From: Thalassolituus sp034111725 | Lineage (GTDB): Bacteria; Pseudomonadota; Gammaproteobacteria; Pseudomonadales; Oceanobacteraceae | Reading direction: 5' to 3' | Length of the DNA: 20,309 nt | Assembly (NCBI RefSeq): GCF_034111725.1 | Contig: NZ_JAWUWR010000013.1 | Coordinates: forward strand, 1-20,309 | In this document: piece after piece, positions 1 through 7,609 of the stretch | Numbering within the stretch: position 1 is the first letter of the stretch | Layout: each line of letters starts with the position of its first letter | Program-made: the position numbers and the translations under genes | The notes under the pieces: model-generated | The model's input: only the letters and a program-made list of their open reading frames with translations | Database searches by the model: none | What the model was told of the DNA's origin: nothing

Positions 1-108
1 CTTAATCCTTTACTTAAACCTTTACTTATACCTTTACTTAAACCTTTACTTAAACCTTTACCTAAACCTTTACCTAAACCTTTACCTAAACCTTTACTTA
101 AACCTTTA
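1..108. repeat. 12-bp tandem repeat array (8+ copies)
   Basis: Eight complete 12-bp units of the form CCTTTACYTAAA run from 7 to 102, with partial units at 1-6 and 103-108, so the array probably continues beyond the window edge. Units differ by C/T at position 8 (units at 55-90 carry C) and one A-to-T change in the unit at 19-30. On the minus strand each unit reads roughly TAA AGG TTT ARG, so the period of four codons repeats a TAA in the same frame as the stop of the adjacent glutaredoxin-like gene. No insertion-sequence ends or CRISPR-like spacers are visible. Such perfect short-period arrays usually vary in copy number by slippage (inference). Confidence 0.95.
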
Positions 109-432
109 TAGGTTCGCCAATATTTCACTTGGACTGTAGCCTTTTATCACACTGCCGTTTACCAATAAAACAGGCACGCCACTACCACCAAGCGCACGAT
201 GCTGGCGCTTCCCTTCTTCCGATTTTTCAATATCATATTCGAAATACGGAATCTTCTTTTGATCTAAAAATTGGCGAGCTTTTTTGCAGTAACCACACCA
301 AGAAGTGGCATATAAAATAACTTTACCGTCGTGCAATGCGGCATAATCAGGTGGTGGGTCGATATAATGAATAATCTTCTCTCGTTGATCGAAGACGACT
401 AAGGCCAAAAACAATAGAATATATTTTGTCAT
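106..432 (-). CDS. Exported or membrane-anchored glutaredoxin-like protein
   Basis: A 108-residue protein with a short hydrophobic N-terminus (about residues 4-14) followed by a glutaredoxin fold. The redox motif is CGYC at 46-49, after a strand ending in YATSW, and the conserved cis-proline is P86 in GVPVLLVNG. This matches small glutaredoxin/GST-N-type proteins of gammaproteobacteria. The dithiol motif suggests thiol-disulfide exchange or deglutathionylation, but no partner is encoded nearby. The hydrophobic N-terminus suggests a signal anchor, which would put the domain in the periplasm; this is inferred and the segment is short. AAGGAAG lies six bases before the ATG, supporting this start. 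The stop codon is the first unit of the tandem repeat array. Confidence 0.85.
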   Translation of the reverse strand: MTKYILLFLALVVFDQREKIIHYIDPPPDYAALHDGKVILYATSWCGYCKKARQFLDQKKIPYFEYDIEKSEEGKRQHRALGGSGVPVLLVNGSVIKGYSPSEILANL

Positions 433-598
433 CTGATACTTCCTTGATTTTTCAGAATGATAAGTCGCTTATTGTTCATGCCTTAAATGCTCCATCATTT
501 TTTATACTTGACTCATCGAAAAGCCGACGAATTCTCGCTGCCGCGATTTCTCTACCAATAACTAAAGGGAGCAATCATTGCAACTTTATTTGTCGCTA

Positions 599-1117
599 TC
601 ACACTTCAGGCAAACGTTCACCATCGAGTAAACAGACAACTTCATCGCCTATTTTTATCTTACCGCTACGCAGTATTTTCGCGCATAAGCCACCGTGTCC
701 CAGCATCGTGGCATGACCGCCCTGCCCCAGCACCTCATCCATGCGAGAACAAGGATGACAGGCAGCAGTTGCTAGAAATATGGCGTCGCCGATACGAAAT
801 TGTTGATGCCTTAAAGCATTTAAGTTGACGCCACTAATAACAATATTGCGGCGTAAGCGCGCGGGATCAATGCTGCTGTATTTCAGTAGTTGGGCAACTA
901 CATCAATATGTTCGGCGCTAATAAATGTCACTTGCCGACCAGAGCCGGGACTGCCGTCCATGCGACGATCGCCCTTTAATCCAAGCGAGGCAATGGCTTC
1001 CGCCTCGGTTATCCGAATCATAGGTTCTCGGCGTGCTGGACGAACGCCGATCCATTCAACTTTTCCCGCTGGAAGGTCGGCACTGAAACGACCAAATAGT
1101 GCTTGCTGTCGGTTCAT
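599..1117 (-). CDS. MOSC domain-containing protein
   Basis: A 172-residue single-domain protein of the MOSC family (named for the molybdenum cofactor sulfurase C-terminus). Visible hallmarks are GLKGDR at 46-51, FISAEH at 65-70, an RRNI motif at 89-92 where the family binds anionic ligands, and CHPC at 120-123 containing the conserved cysteine thought to carry sulfur. Stand-alone MOSC proteins of this size are linked to sulfur transfer or to reduction of N-hydroxylated compounds; the substrate here cannot be read. GAGG six bases before the ATG supports the start, and the gene ends with TGA. It lies 24 bp downstream of the aldo/keto reductase on the same strand, so the two are probably co-transcribed. 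Confidence 0.85.
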   Translation of the reverse strand: MNRQQALFGRFSADLPAGKVEWIGVRPARREPMIRITEAEAIASLGLKGDRRMDGSPGSGRQVTFISAEHIDVVAQLLKYSSIDPARLRRNIVISGVNLNALRHQQFRIGDAIFLATAACHPCSRMDEVLGQGGHATMLGHGGLCAKILRSGKIKIGDEVVCLLDGERLPEV

Positions 1118-1141
1118 CGCCGCCTCGATTTGGAGTGTTAG

Positions 1142-2176
1142 TTATGGGGCTGGATTTGGAATGGCTTTATGAATTGCTTCAATTTCTGCCAAAACATCCG
1201 AGCTTAATTTTACCTCAACGCTGCGAATATTTTCTTCCAACTGCGCCATCGTTGTGGCGCCAATAATATTACTGGTAACAAATCCTTGTTGGGTAACAAA
1301 AGCGAGTGCCAATTGGGCCGGTGACAGACCAATATCTTTTGCAAGTGCCACATAACGCGTAATTGCAGCTTCGGATTGCTCACTGGTATACCGTGTAAAA
1401 CGGCTAAATAAGGTGATACGACCGTTCTCTGGCCGTTGTCCATTCAGGTATTTACCACTCAACATACCAAATGCCATCGGCGAATACGCCAGTAATCCCA
1501 CCTGCTCACGATGTGATACTTCAGCCATACCGATTTCATAAGTGCGATTTAATAAGTTGTATGGGTTCTGCACACTTACTGGGCGAGGCATCCCCAACTT
1601 GTCAGCAAGCGCGAGAACTTTCATCGTGCCCCACGGCGTTTCGTTGGATAAACCGTAATGGCGAATTTTTCCACTTTGTAGATGAGTTTTCAGAGGCAGC
1701 AAAGTCTCTTCAAGAGGTGTCGTTTCTACGTCGTCGTGCGCATAGCCTAGACGTCCAAAAAAGTTGGTCGGTCGCGCTGGCCAGTGAATTTGATATAGGT
1801 CGACATAATCGGTATGCAACCGCGTTAGGCTGCTATTTAAGGCTTGCTGGATATGATCGGCGGTGAGTTGCGGACCATTGCGAATGTGAGTCATCCAGTC
1901 GCCAGGACCAGCCACTTTGGTAGCCAGAATAAAGTCATCGCGGCGGCCACGTTTAGCTATCCAAGTTCCGAGATATTGTTCCGTACGACCTTGGGTTTCT
2001 GCCTTAGGAGGCACAGGATACATTTCGGCGGTATCGATAAAGTTGATACCAGCATCTAGGGCAAAGTCGAGTTGTTGATGTGCTTCCGCTTCGGTATTTT
2101 GTTCGCCCCAAGTCATTGTACCGAGGCAAAGTTCGGTTACCTGAATATCCGTCGTTCCTAGCTGTCGCTCTTGCAT
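1142..2176 (-). CDS. tas: NADP(H)-dependent aldo/keto reductase, Tas type
   Basis: A 344-residue TIM-barrel oxidoreductase that aligns along its whole length with Escherichia coli Tas as I remember it. Shared stretches include GTMTWGEQN near 19-27, AEMYPVPP at 50-57, HWPARPTNFFG at 131-141 and NPYNLLNR. The catalytic tetrad of the superfamily is present: D48, Y53, K87 and H131. The C-terminal NADP-binding segment includes FVTSNIIGATTM. Tas was named for suppressing tyrosine auxotrophy in E. coli; its physiological substrate is unclear. The Shine-Dalgarno signal is weak. First gene of a two-gene unit with the MOSC gene. Confidence 0.93.
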   Translation of the reverse strand: MQERQLGTTDIQVTELCLGTMTWGEQNTEAEAHQQLDFALDAGINFIDTAEMYPVPPKAETQGRTEQYLGTWIAKRGRRDDFILATKVAGPGDWMTHIRNGPQLTADHIQQALNSSLTRLHTDYVDLYQIHWPARPTNFFGRLGYAHDDVETTPLEETLLPLKTHLQSGKIRHYGLSNETPWGTMKVLALADKLGMPRPVSVQNPYNLLNRTYEIGMAEVSHREQVGLLAYSPMAFGMLSGKYLNGQRPENGRITLFSRFTRYTSEQSEAAITRYVALAKDIGLSPAQLALAFVTQQGFVTSNIIGATTMAQLEENIRSVEVKLSSDVLAEIEAIHKAIPNPAP

Positions 2177-2216
2177 AACATGCCCATTCTTAATTTCGAG
2201 TTGGCTTATTATGCTT

Positions 2217-2248
2217 AGCCCGCACGGCGATTGAAACCAGTGCGAGCC
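2217..2248 (-). terminator. Possible hairpin terminator after the chemoreceptor gene
   Basis: Arms at 2217-2225 and 2240-2248 pair over nine positions, two of them G-U wobbles in the minus-strand transcript, around a 14-base loop. It sits 21 bp past the chemoreceptor stop and before tas. There is no T-run after the stem, so it is not a textbook intrinsic terminator; it could equally be a regulatory structure in front of tas. Confidence 0.3.
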
Positions 2249-2269
2249 AAAGTCATTTGTAAGAAAGGC

Positions 2270-3916
2270 CTAGAGTACGGGCCTGATATCAGTATCGGTG
2301 CGGAATTGGGTTAATTGTTGCTCTAGCGAATCAGAGAGTTCCGTTAATGTATTACAGGCTTTATCTAAGTGTCTGGCGGTTACTTGATGTTCATCCGCTG
2401 CACGAGTAACTTCACCTAAATTATTATTCATTTCACGAGCGACTTGTTCTTGCTGAGTAATACCTGCCGCCAGTTGTAAATTAAGATCTTTAACTTTCGT
2501 CATACCAGTAGAAATTAGCGCCAGCTGTTGTTGAGCTTGGTCTACGTCTTCGGCACAAGCTCTGGTCTCTTCAGCACTGTGTTCCATTGCGTCCACAGCT
2601 GCTTTTGAACCACTGGTGATCACTTCAATAACCTGTTTTATTTCATCCGTTGCTACGCCAGTACGCTGCGCCAAAGTACGCACCTCGTCGGCAACCACAG
2701 CAAAGCCGCGGCCAGACTCACCCGCACGAGCAGCTTCGATGGCGGCATTTAATGCCAGTAAATTCGTTTGTTCAGAGATACTAGCAATAACTTCAGCAAC
2801 AGAGGCTATTTGCGCTGCCGAGCTATTAAGTTCGGCAATAGCCGCTGCGGATGTTTCGAGCTGATCTAACAACGAAAATACCCGATTGCGCGCTTGATCC
2901 ATTCGGGTTTCACCTTCACATGCGTGGTGGCTAGCAGACTGCATATCGTCAGCCGCGTCACGAGCATGACCCGCCATTAAGAAGATCGTATCGACCATCA
3001 TCGTCATTGACTCCGCAATCGTGTCGAGTTCCTTGTGCTGACGCTCTGAACCATCACTCACAATCAACATACTCGTTTTTAACTTGCCGGTAGACTTTGT
3101 CAGGTCACGACTATTGTCTTGGACTGCGGCGATAAGTGACCGCGTTCTCATGCGCATACTATTAATGCTCTCTGCAAGAATTGCCATTTCAGAAGTACTT
3201 GATGTCGGGCACTCAGTACTTAAATCACCTTGAGTCATACCGACTAAATTTTGCGCAATACGTGCTAATGGCCGTTGGATGGATGAAACAAAATAATTGC
3301 CTAACAACCACATGACAAAGCCCCAAACCGTTAACAATGTGCAGGCTCGGATAAAACGTTGAGTGATGGCTTCGTCGATATCATCAATATAAACACCAGT
3401 GCCGACAATCCAATCGGTGCCAGACACCTTAGTTACAGCCGTCAATTTCTTCGCGGGCGTATCACTACCTGGCTTCGGCCACTCGTATTCCACATAACCA
3501 ACCCGATCTTTAAAGGCTTCTGTTTTCATCCGTTGAAAGAGTTCACGTATTTTCGGATCTTTCGCCGTAAGCATCGACTGCCCTTCAAGAACAGGCTGAT
3601 ATGGATGTACGACCATTGTTAAGTCTTCATCAATGAGAAAAAAATATTGCTTTTGATCGTAACGAATTTGACGTACAAGATTTGCAGCGTGAACTTTCGC
3701 TTCGCTATTTGACAATCCTTGGGCTGAACGAATCACCGCCTGAATTTGTGAAGATTGGGCGTCAATCAGTTGACCAAGCTCTATTTTCTTTTCCAGTAAA
3801 ATATCGTCGCGATATTGTGATACCTCAAAAAGTAGATAGGCTGCACCAACAAGAAATACTGAACTAAAAATCAGCAGTAACCGCTGTGATATCGTAATTT
3901 TAGCCTTATCCATCAT
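2270..3916 (-). CDS. Methyl-accepting chemotaxis protein with Cache sensor
   Basis: A 548-residue transmembrane chemoreceptor. The order is: TM1 about 12-31; a periplasmic single-Cache (sCache_2-like) sensor about 37-185, containing YFFLIDEDLTMVVHP and an ending of DWIVGTGVYIDDIDEA; TM2 about 189-208; HAMP about 212-262; and the cytoplasmic signalling coiled coil to the C-terminus. The hairpin tip that contacts CheA/CheW is unmistakable at about 380-415 (SEQTNLLALNAAIEAARAGE, then GRGFAVVADEVRTLAQRT). No C-terminal CheR-docking pentapeptide is seen; the protein ends in DIRPVL. sCache_2 receptors often bind small organic acids, but no ligand can be assigned. GGGGA lies upstream of the ATGATG start. 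I saw no convincing sigma-28 promoter in the 213 bp upstream. No che genes are nearby, so this is an orphan receptor. Confidence 0.95.
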   Translation of the reverse strand: MMDKAKITISQRLLLIFSSVFLVGAAYLLFEVSQYRDDILLEKKIELGQLIDAQSSQIQAVIRSAQGLSNSEAKVHAANLVRQIRYDQKQYFFLIDEDLTMVVHPYQPVLEGQSMLTAKDPKIRELFQRMKTEAFKDRVGYVEYEWPKPGSDTPAKKLTAVTKVSGTDWIVGTGVYIDDIDEAITQRFIRACTLLTVWGFVMWLLGNYFVSSIQRPLARIAQNLVGMTQGDLSTECPTSSTSEMAILAESINSMRMRTRSLIAAVQDNSRDLTKSTGKLKTSMLIVSDGSERQHKELDTIAESMTMMVDTIFLMAGHARDAADDMQSASHHACEGETRMDQARNRVFSLLDQLETSAAAIAELNSSAAQIASVAEVIASISEQTNLLALNAAIEAARAGESGRGFAVVADEVRTLAQRTGVATDEIKQVIEVITSGSKAAVDAMEHSAEETRACAEDVDQAQQQLALISTGMTKVKDLNLQLAAGITQQEQVAREMNNNLGEVTRAADEHQVTARHLDKACNTLTELSDSLEQQLTQFRTDTDIRPVL

Positions 3917-4129
3917 ATTAATTCCCCAACTTCGTGTTATTGACCACAGGCATAATTCATCAGTCTAAAAAGTCAGCCTTACTGATAAATTGCACATCAG
4001 ACTATAGTCGGGGTTAGCGAATTTGCTGGACGAGATTGGGACTTAGTTACAACTTAACAACAAATGCTAAGTCATTGACCTAAAAGGAAAAGTTATAGAA
4101 AAAAATTAACAAAACAACACTAACGTAAT

Positions 4130-4894
4130 TCAGCGCTGCAACCACAAGCGCCGATATTGATGCGCTAAGCGTCGATCCGTCATAGTGTCTAGGATCGGTA
4201 ATAGAGCACTGGCGATAGCTTCACGTTCAGCGAGTGTCGCATCAATGGCCAACAAGAGCTCAATCGCTTGGCAGTAATCCTCGTTAGCGGACAAACGCCG
4301 AGCATTCTGAATACTAGCGGCTAAATGTTGATCAATACCATTAAGCTCCGGCGTTATCTGACGTGCATTTACTCGTGCAATTATTAGTTGAAATGCAGGA
4401 GCGCGAGTTACCGCATCCGGTAAGTTAGCTATTTTTTGCGCAAACATTTCAAACTCCTCACAGGCAATGAGCTGTTCTAATTCTGTAAGTAATACATGAT
4501 CAGCATTAACGCTACATGGCTCGGTGATATCTTTTGACGCAGGCGTTAAAACCGATGCCACAAACTCTTGTAATTGCTTACTAGTTATTACTCCAGCAGC
4601 CCTCGCCTGCAGTTCGCCATCAGCAAATAACAGCAAGGTCGGTAACTGTTTTATCTGCCAGCGGTGCACCATCGATAGCTCTGATTCGGCATTAAGTTTC
4701 AAAACCGTGAGATGTGGCATTGAATATTGAAGGGTATTTAACCAAGGCTCTAGTGCTCGGCAAGGAGCGCAGTGCGGCGCCCATACTTCCACCAACACAG
4801 GTCCATGCCGAGAGGCATCTTCAACTAAGGCAGAAAAACTCGAATCAGTAACCTGAATAAAAGTCTTGGGCATCAGGAAAGTCCAGTTGCTCAC
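4130..4894 (-). CDS. Thioredoxin-TPR protein, CnoX/YbbN-like
   Basis: A 254-residue cytoplasmic protein with no signal peptide. The thioredoxin domain spans about 11-116, with redox site CAPC at 42-45 inside WAPHCAPCR and the cis-proline at 85 in LPTLLLF. The remainder, about 130-254, is helical and resembles the TPR region of the CnoX/YbbN co-chaperone family, including ARRLSANEDYCQAIELLLAI. E. coli CnoX lacks a canonical CxxC, whereas both cysteines are present here, so redox activity is plausible. The protein is about 30 residues shorter than E. coli CnoX. The start is uncertain: GTG at 4894 has no clear ribosome site, and the ATG at 4873 (residue 8) is a reasonable alternative. It is divergent from the thioredoxin-like gene starting at 4964. 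Confidence 0.82.
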   Translation of the reverse strand: MSNWTFLMPKTFIQVTDSSFSALVEDASRHGPVLVEVWAPHCAPCRALEPWLNTLQYSMPHLTVLKLNAESELSMVHRWQIKQLPTLLLFADGELQARAAGVITSKQLQEFVASVLTPASKDITEPCSVNADHVLLTELEQLIACEEFEMFAQKIANLPDAVTRAPAFQLIIARVNARQITPELNGIDQHLAASIQNARRLSANEDYCQAIELLLAIDATLAEREAIASALLPILDTMTDRRLAHQYRRLWLQR

Positions 4895-4951
4895 TAACGA
4901 ATGACGCTAACATACACCAAAATCCTAGCGGGTGACATTCTATCAGTCTGT

Positions 4952-4957
4952 TATAAT
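4952..4957 (+). promoter_or_regulatory. Perfect -10 hexamer directly before the DUF6436-type gene
   Basis: TATAAT at 4952-4957 lies six bases before the ATG at 4964. GTGACA at 4932-4937 resembles a -35 element, but the spacer is only 14 bp, so the -35 is doubtful. If this is the promoter, transcription would begin at or next to the ATG, giving a leaderless or near-leaderless mRNA. This fits the absence of a Shine-Dalgarno sequence. Confidence 0.4.
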
Positions 4958-4963
4958 TCAGCC

Positions 4964-5623
4964 ATGACGACATCTACCTCAACCGTTAAACACATACTCT
5001 TAATCGCCCTGATCACTCTTTGGCTTGGAGGCTCTCTTTTTGGTCTTTGGTGGTTTCAACAGAAACAACTAAGGCCATTTGTCGCAGACACCGATCCTGT
5101 TGAAGCGATGCAGATAGGCGCTGTGGACACAGCCTTATCGGCCATTTTGCAGCGATTACCCGCAAGCGAGATTGAACAACAAATTATTCTGTTGCACCTA
5201 TGGAATCCCGATTGCTTATGCAACGCTGTCAGTCAGCGTCACCTAGATTCCTTGTTAAGCCACTTTTCTAAGCAAGAATTGCGCGCTATCGCACTCGCAC
5301 CTGCCTCGATAACAACCGATCAGATCGACGATTTTAAACGCCTAAATGGTCAGCGTATGGAGCTGCTGGTATTAAAATCGGAAGATGAGCTACCACTGTC
5401 GGCTAGCCCGGGTTTAGCCTTGTACAAGGTCGAAAACGGCAATGCCTACCGGCTAAGTTACTATGGCGCTTATGGCTTTGGTGCCCTCTGTACGTTATCG
5501 GAAGATAGCTTGTTCACTAATATGGTGAACGATATGAAGTCCGGCTCATACGGTCCCTTTATGAACGTTGCTGGTAGCGGATGTTTTTGTCCGTGGCCGA
5601 AGGCTTCTACGCAACTGCCCTAA
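4964..5623 (+). CDS. Membrane-anchored thioredoxin-like protein (DUF6436-type)
   Basis: A 219-residue protein from the ATG at 4964. An in-frame ATG at 4901 would add 21 residues of unlikely sequence, so I prefer the later start, which puts the membrane segment near the N-terminus (about 10-31). The rest is probably periplasmic with a thioredoxin-like fold. It has a WNPDCLC motif with cysteines at 84 and 86 (CxC, not CxxC), another cysteine at 176, and a C-terminal GCFCPW with cysteines at 207 and 209. This matches my memory of the DUF6436 family of marine gammaproteobacteria, which is uncharacterised. It is the only clear plus-strand gene here, and its last 78 bp, including the CFCPW codons, overlap the 3' end of tgpA on the opposite strand. 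Confidence 0.8.
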   Translation: MTTSTSTVKHILLIALITLWLGGSLFGLWWFQQKQLRPFVADTDPVEAMQIGAVDTALSAILQRLPASEIEQQIILLHLWNPDCLCNAVSQRHLDSLLSHFSKQELRAIALAPASITTDQIDDFKRLNGQRMELLVLKSEDELPLSASPGLALYKVENGNAYRLSYYGAYGFGALCTLSEDSLFTNMVNDMKSGSYGPFMNVAGSGCFCPWPKASTQLP

Positions 5624-7609
5624 TCGCTTAACCAGCATTTTATAGTCAGCCTTATCGGCTTTTTCACTTAATTCACCGTATAAAAACGCATCCATTAAAC
5701 TGGCAACATCGCGGCTCTGTTGATCGAGTTCAGGCCAAGCCTGACCTAAACGAGCTAAGTAACTGGAGCCGGTTTCTCCTACTAATGGCTCAAGTCCACT
5801 GCGCTGTGCGCGATTTTGTAACGCCACCCAAGCTCGTTGTAACGGCGGCAATTGTTTTGGTCGATCGCGCCACCACAACACAATAGCCGACAATAGAAAC
5901 AATCCACCCAAAACAGCCGCAAGCATATAAAGACCATCAAGATAACTACCGCGATCAAACCATTGCTTTAATAACTTACCTTGGCGCTGCTTATCGTAGG
6001 ACAGCACCCAGCGCTGCCAATAGTAGTTAGCCGAATCAAGTTTTAAACGCAAATTATTAAGCCAGCTAATACCGCGCATTTTATGGCTAGAGAATATTTG
6101 CTCACGTAAAAAAGTACCTTCCTTTTCTACTGCTCGCTCTAGGCCATATTCAATTCGATCCGGTGCGACCGCTGCCGTTGGGTCGAACCGCACCCAGCCC
6201 ATAGTAGGAATCCATAACTCCACCCACGCATGAGCATCGTATTGACGTACCGTTAAATAGTTTTCTTGCGCATTCCACTCACCACCTTGATACCCCACAA
6301 CAACTCGCGCAGGTATACCAACCGAACGCGCAACAAATGTCATCGCCGAGGCATAATGGGCACAAAAACCACGCTGGGTAGTAAATAAAAACTCGTCAAT
6401 ATCGTTATCTTTAAGTAGCGGTGGTTCTAGTGTGTAGAAAAAAGGATTTTGTCGGAAATAGGTCAAGATGTTTTGTGCAAATGCCCAGTCGGTTGTTGCC
6501 ACAGAATACAAATCATTGGCCCACTGCCGAGCTTCGATATTGCCCTGACTGGGTAATTGTAAATATTGTTTGCGCTCAAGCCAGGTCAATCCATCAGATT
6601 GATTGCTAGCCGTTGGATCAGACCATGCACGATATCGTAGCCGCTGAAATAATGGTTTACGAGCTAATAGAAAATCTTCATTAGTTACGCCAGTATTCTC
6701 TTCCAAGGCATGAACGCCACGCAGTGAGAATAAATATTGCTGATCGGTCGGCTCTTGAATAACATCATAGCCAATACCTTGCTCGCCTCGATTGTCGAGA
6801 TCGCGAGGACTAAACCATTTAGCCGTTGTCACCGGTTTCGATTGCTGCCACGCATTGCCATCGTAAAAATCCAGCATCAACGCGCGCCAATAAAGTTCAT
6901 TTTGTGGCGGACGGCGGTTGTCATCAAAGGTAACGCGAAAGGCTAATTTGTCCGACTGACTTAAACTGGCTATATCACCTGGGGCCATTTCTGTCGACAG
7001 CGCGGTGTGTGCCTCTTTCGACTGTAGGCCAATACTCCATAACGGACCTAAACGCGGAAATAACAAATAAGCAAAGAGCATAAAGGGCAAGGCCGCCGCT
7101 AATACCGAAGCGCTGTAACGAGCAACAGGAAGTGCTCCGACATTGCCCGCCGGGGTACTCATGTGCAGTGCGACCATAGAGCTGGTAATAATCCATACAG
7201 AACTAATACCAATAAGCGCTGCAGTGATGGATTGATCGAATAAAAATCCGCAAACTAATAAGAAATAGCTGATAAATACGATGACATAAGCATCGCGCTG
7301 AGTTTTCATCTCGAGTAATTTCAGCATCGCGGCTATCACTAAAAAGGCAGATGCTCCCTCCAGCGACAATTGTCGATCAAACGAGATAACAACTACAGCG
7401 CCCGCTAGCGCCACAACCAAAACTTTAACCAATTTATTAGGATATGGGAGACGCCCCGCATGGGTTAGCGCCCGCCAGCCGACGCAAATGGTTAATGGAA
7501 TTAAAAACCAAATGGGTAGGTGTTTGGTATGCAGTAATAACGAGGAGCCAAAACCAGCAAGCAACCAAAGTAACGAAATTCGCGGGATCGCGTTGGCCGC
7601 TTGCTTCAT
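5546..7609 (-). CDS. tgpA: TgpA-type membrane transglutaminase (DUF3488)
   Basis: A 687-residue inner-membrane protein. About six or seven hydrophobic segments occupy residues 11-185 (DUF3488/TgpA N-terminal region). A periplasmic transglutaminase-like domain follows at about 360-485, with the triad C416 (RGFCAHYASAM), H460 (YDAHAWVEL) and D477 (VRFDPTAA). A final membrane helix is at about 558-580, then a cytoplasmic DUF4129-like tail. In Pseudomonas aeruginosa TgpA is essential for normal growth, but its cross-linking or hydrolytic substrate is unknown. The start overlaps the stop of the DUF58 gene by 4 bp (ATGA), showing translational coupling. The last 25 codons and the stop are antisense to the end of the DUF6436-type gene. 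Confidence 0.93.
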   Translation of the reverse strand: MKQAANAIPRISLLWLLAGFGSSLLLHTKHLPIWFLIPLTICVGWRALTHAGRLPYPNKLVKVLVVALAGAVVVISFDRQLSLEGASAFLVIAAMLKLLEMKTQRDAYVIVFISYFLLVCGFLFDQSITAALIGISSVWIITSSMVALHMSTPAGNVGALPVARYSASVLAAALPFMLFAYLLFPRLGPLWSIGLQSKEAHTALSTEMAPGDIASLSQSDKLAFRVTFDDNRRPPQNELYWRALMLDFYDGNAWQQSKPVTTAKWFSPRDLDNRGEQGIGYDVIQEPTDQQYLFSLRGVHALEENTGVTNEDFLLARKPLFQRLRYRAWSDPTASNQSDGLTWLERKQYLQLPSQGNIEARQWANDLYSVATTDWAFAQNILTYFRQNPFFYTLEPPLLKDNDIDEFLFTTQRGFCAHYASAMTFVARSVGIPARVVVGYQGGEWNAQENYLTVRQYDAHAWVELWIPTMGWVRFDPTAAVAPDRIEYGLERAVEKEGTFLREQIFSSHKMRGISWLNNLRLKLDSANYYWQRWVLSYDKQRQGKLLKQWFDRGSYLDGLYMLAAVLGGLFLLSAIVLWWRDRPKQLPPLQRAWVALQNRAQRSGLEPLVGETGSSYLARLGQAWPELDQQSRDVASLMDAFLYGELSEKADKADYKMLVKRLGQLRRSLRPRTKTSATSNVHKGTV

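Noticed and set aside
1..108. CRISPR array or telomere-like repeat
   Set aside because: Units are 12 bp with no unique spacers, so it is not CRISPR. The T/A/C-rich motif superficially recalls telomeric repeats, but the neighbouring genes are ordinary bacterial ones.
825..1172. Plus-strand open frame opposite the MOSC gene
   Set aside because: It lies antisense to a clearly conserved gene, has no domain resemblance and no ribosome site.
3917..4129. Flagellar sigma-28 promoter upstream of the chemoreceptor
   Set aside because: I searched the minus strand for the TAAAG and GCCGATAA elements and found no acceptable pair at the right spacing.
4901..4963. N-terminal extension of the DUF6436-type protein from the ATG at 4901
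   Set aside because: It would add 21 uncharacteristic residues before the membrane helix and cover the TATAAT element; the ATG at 4964 gives a normal anchor topology.
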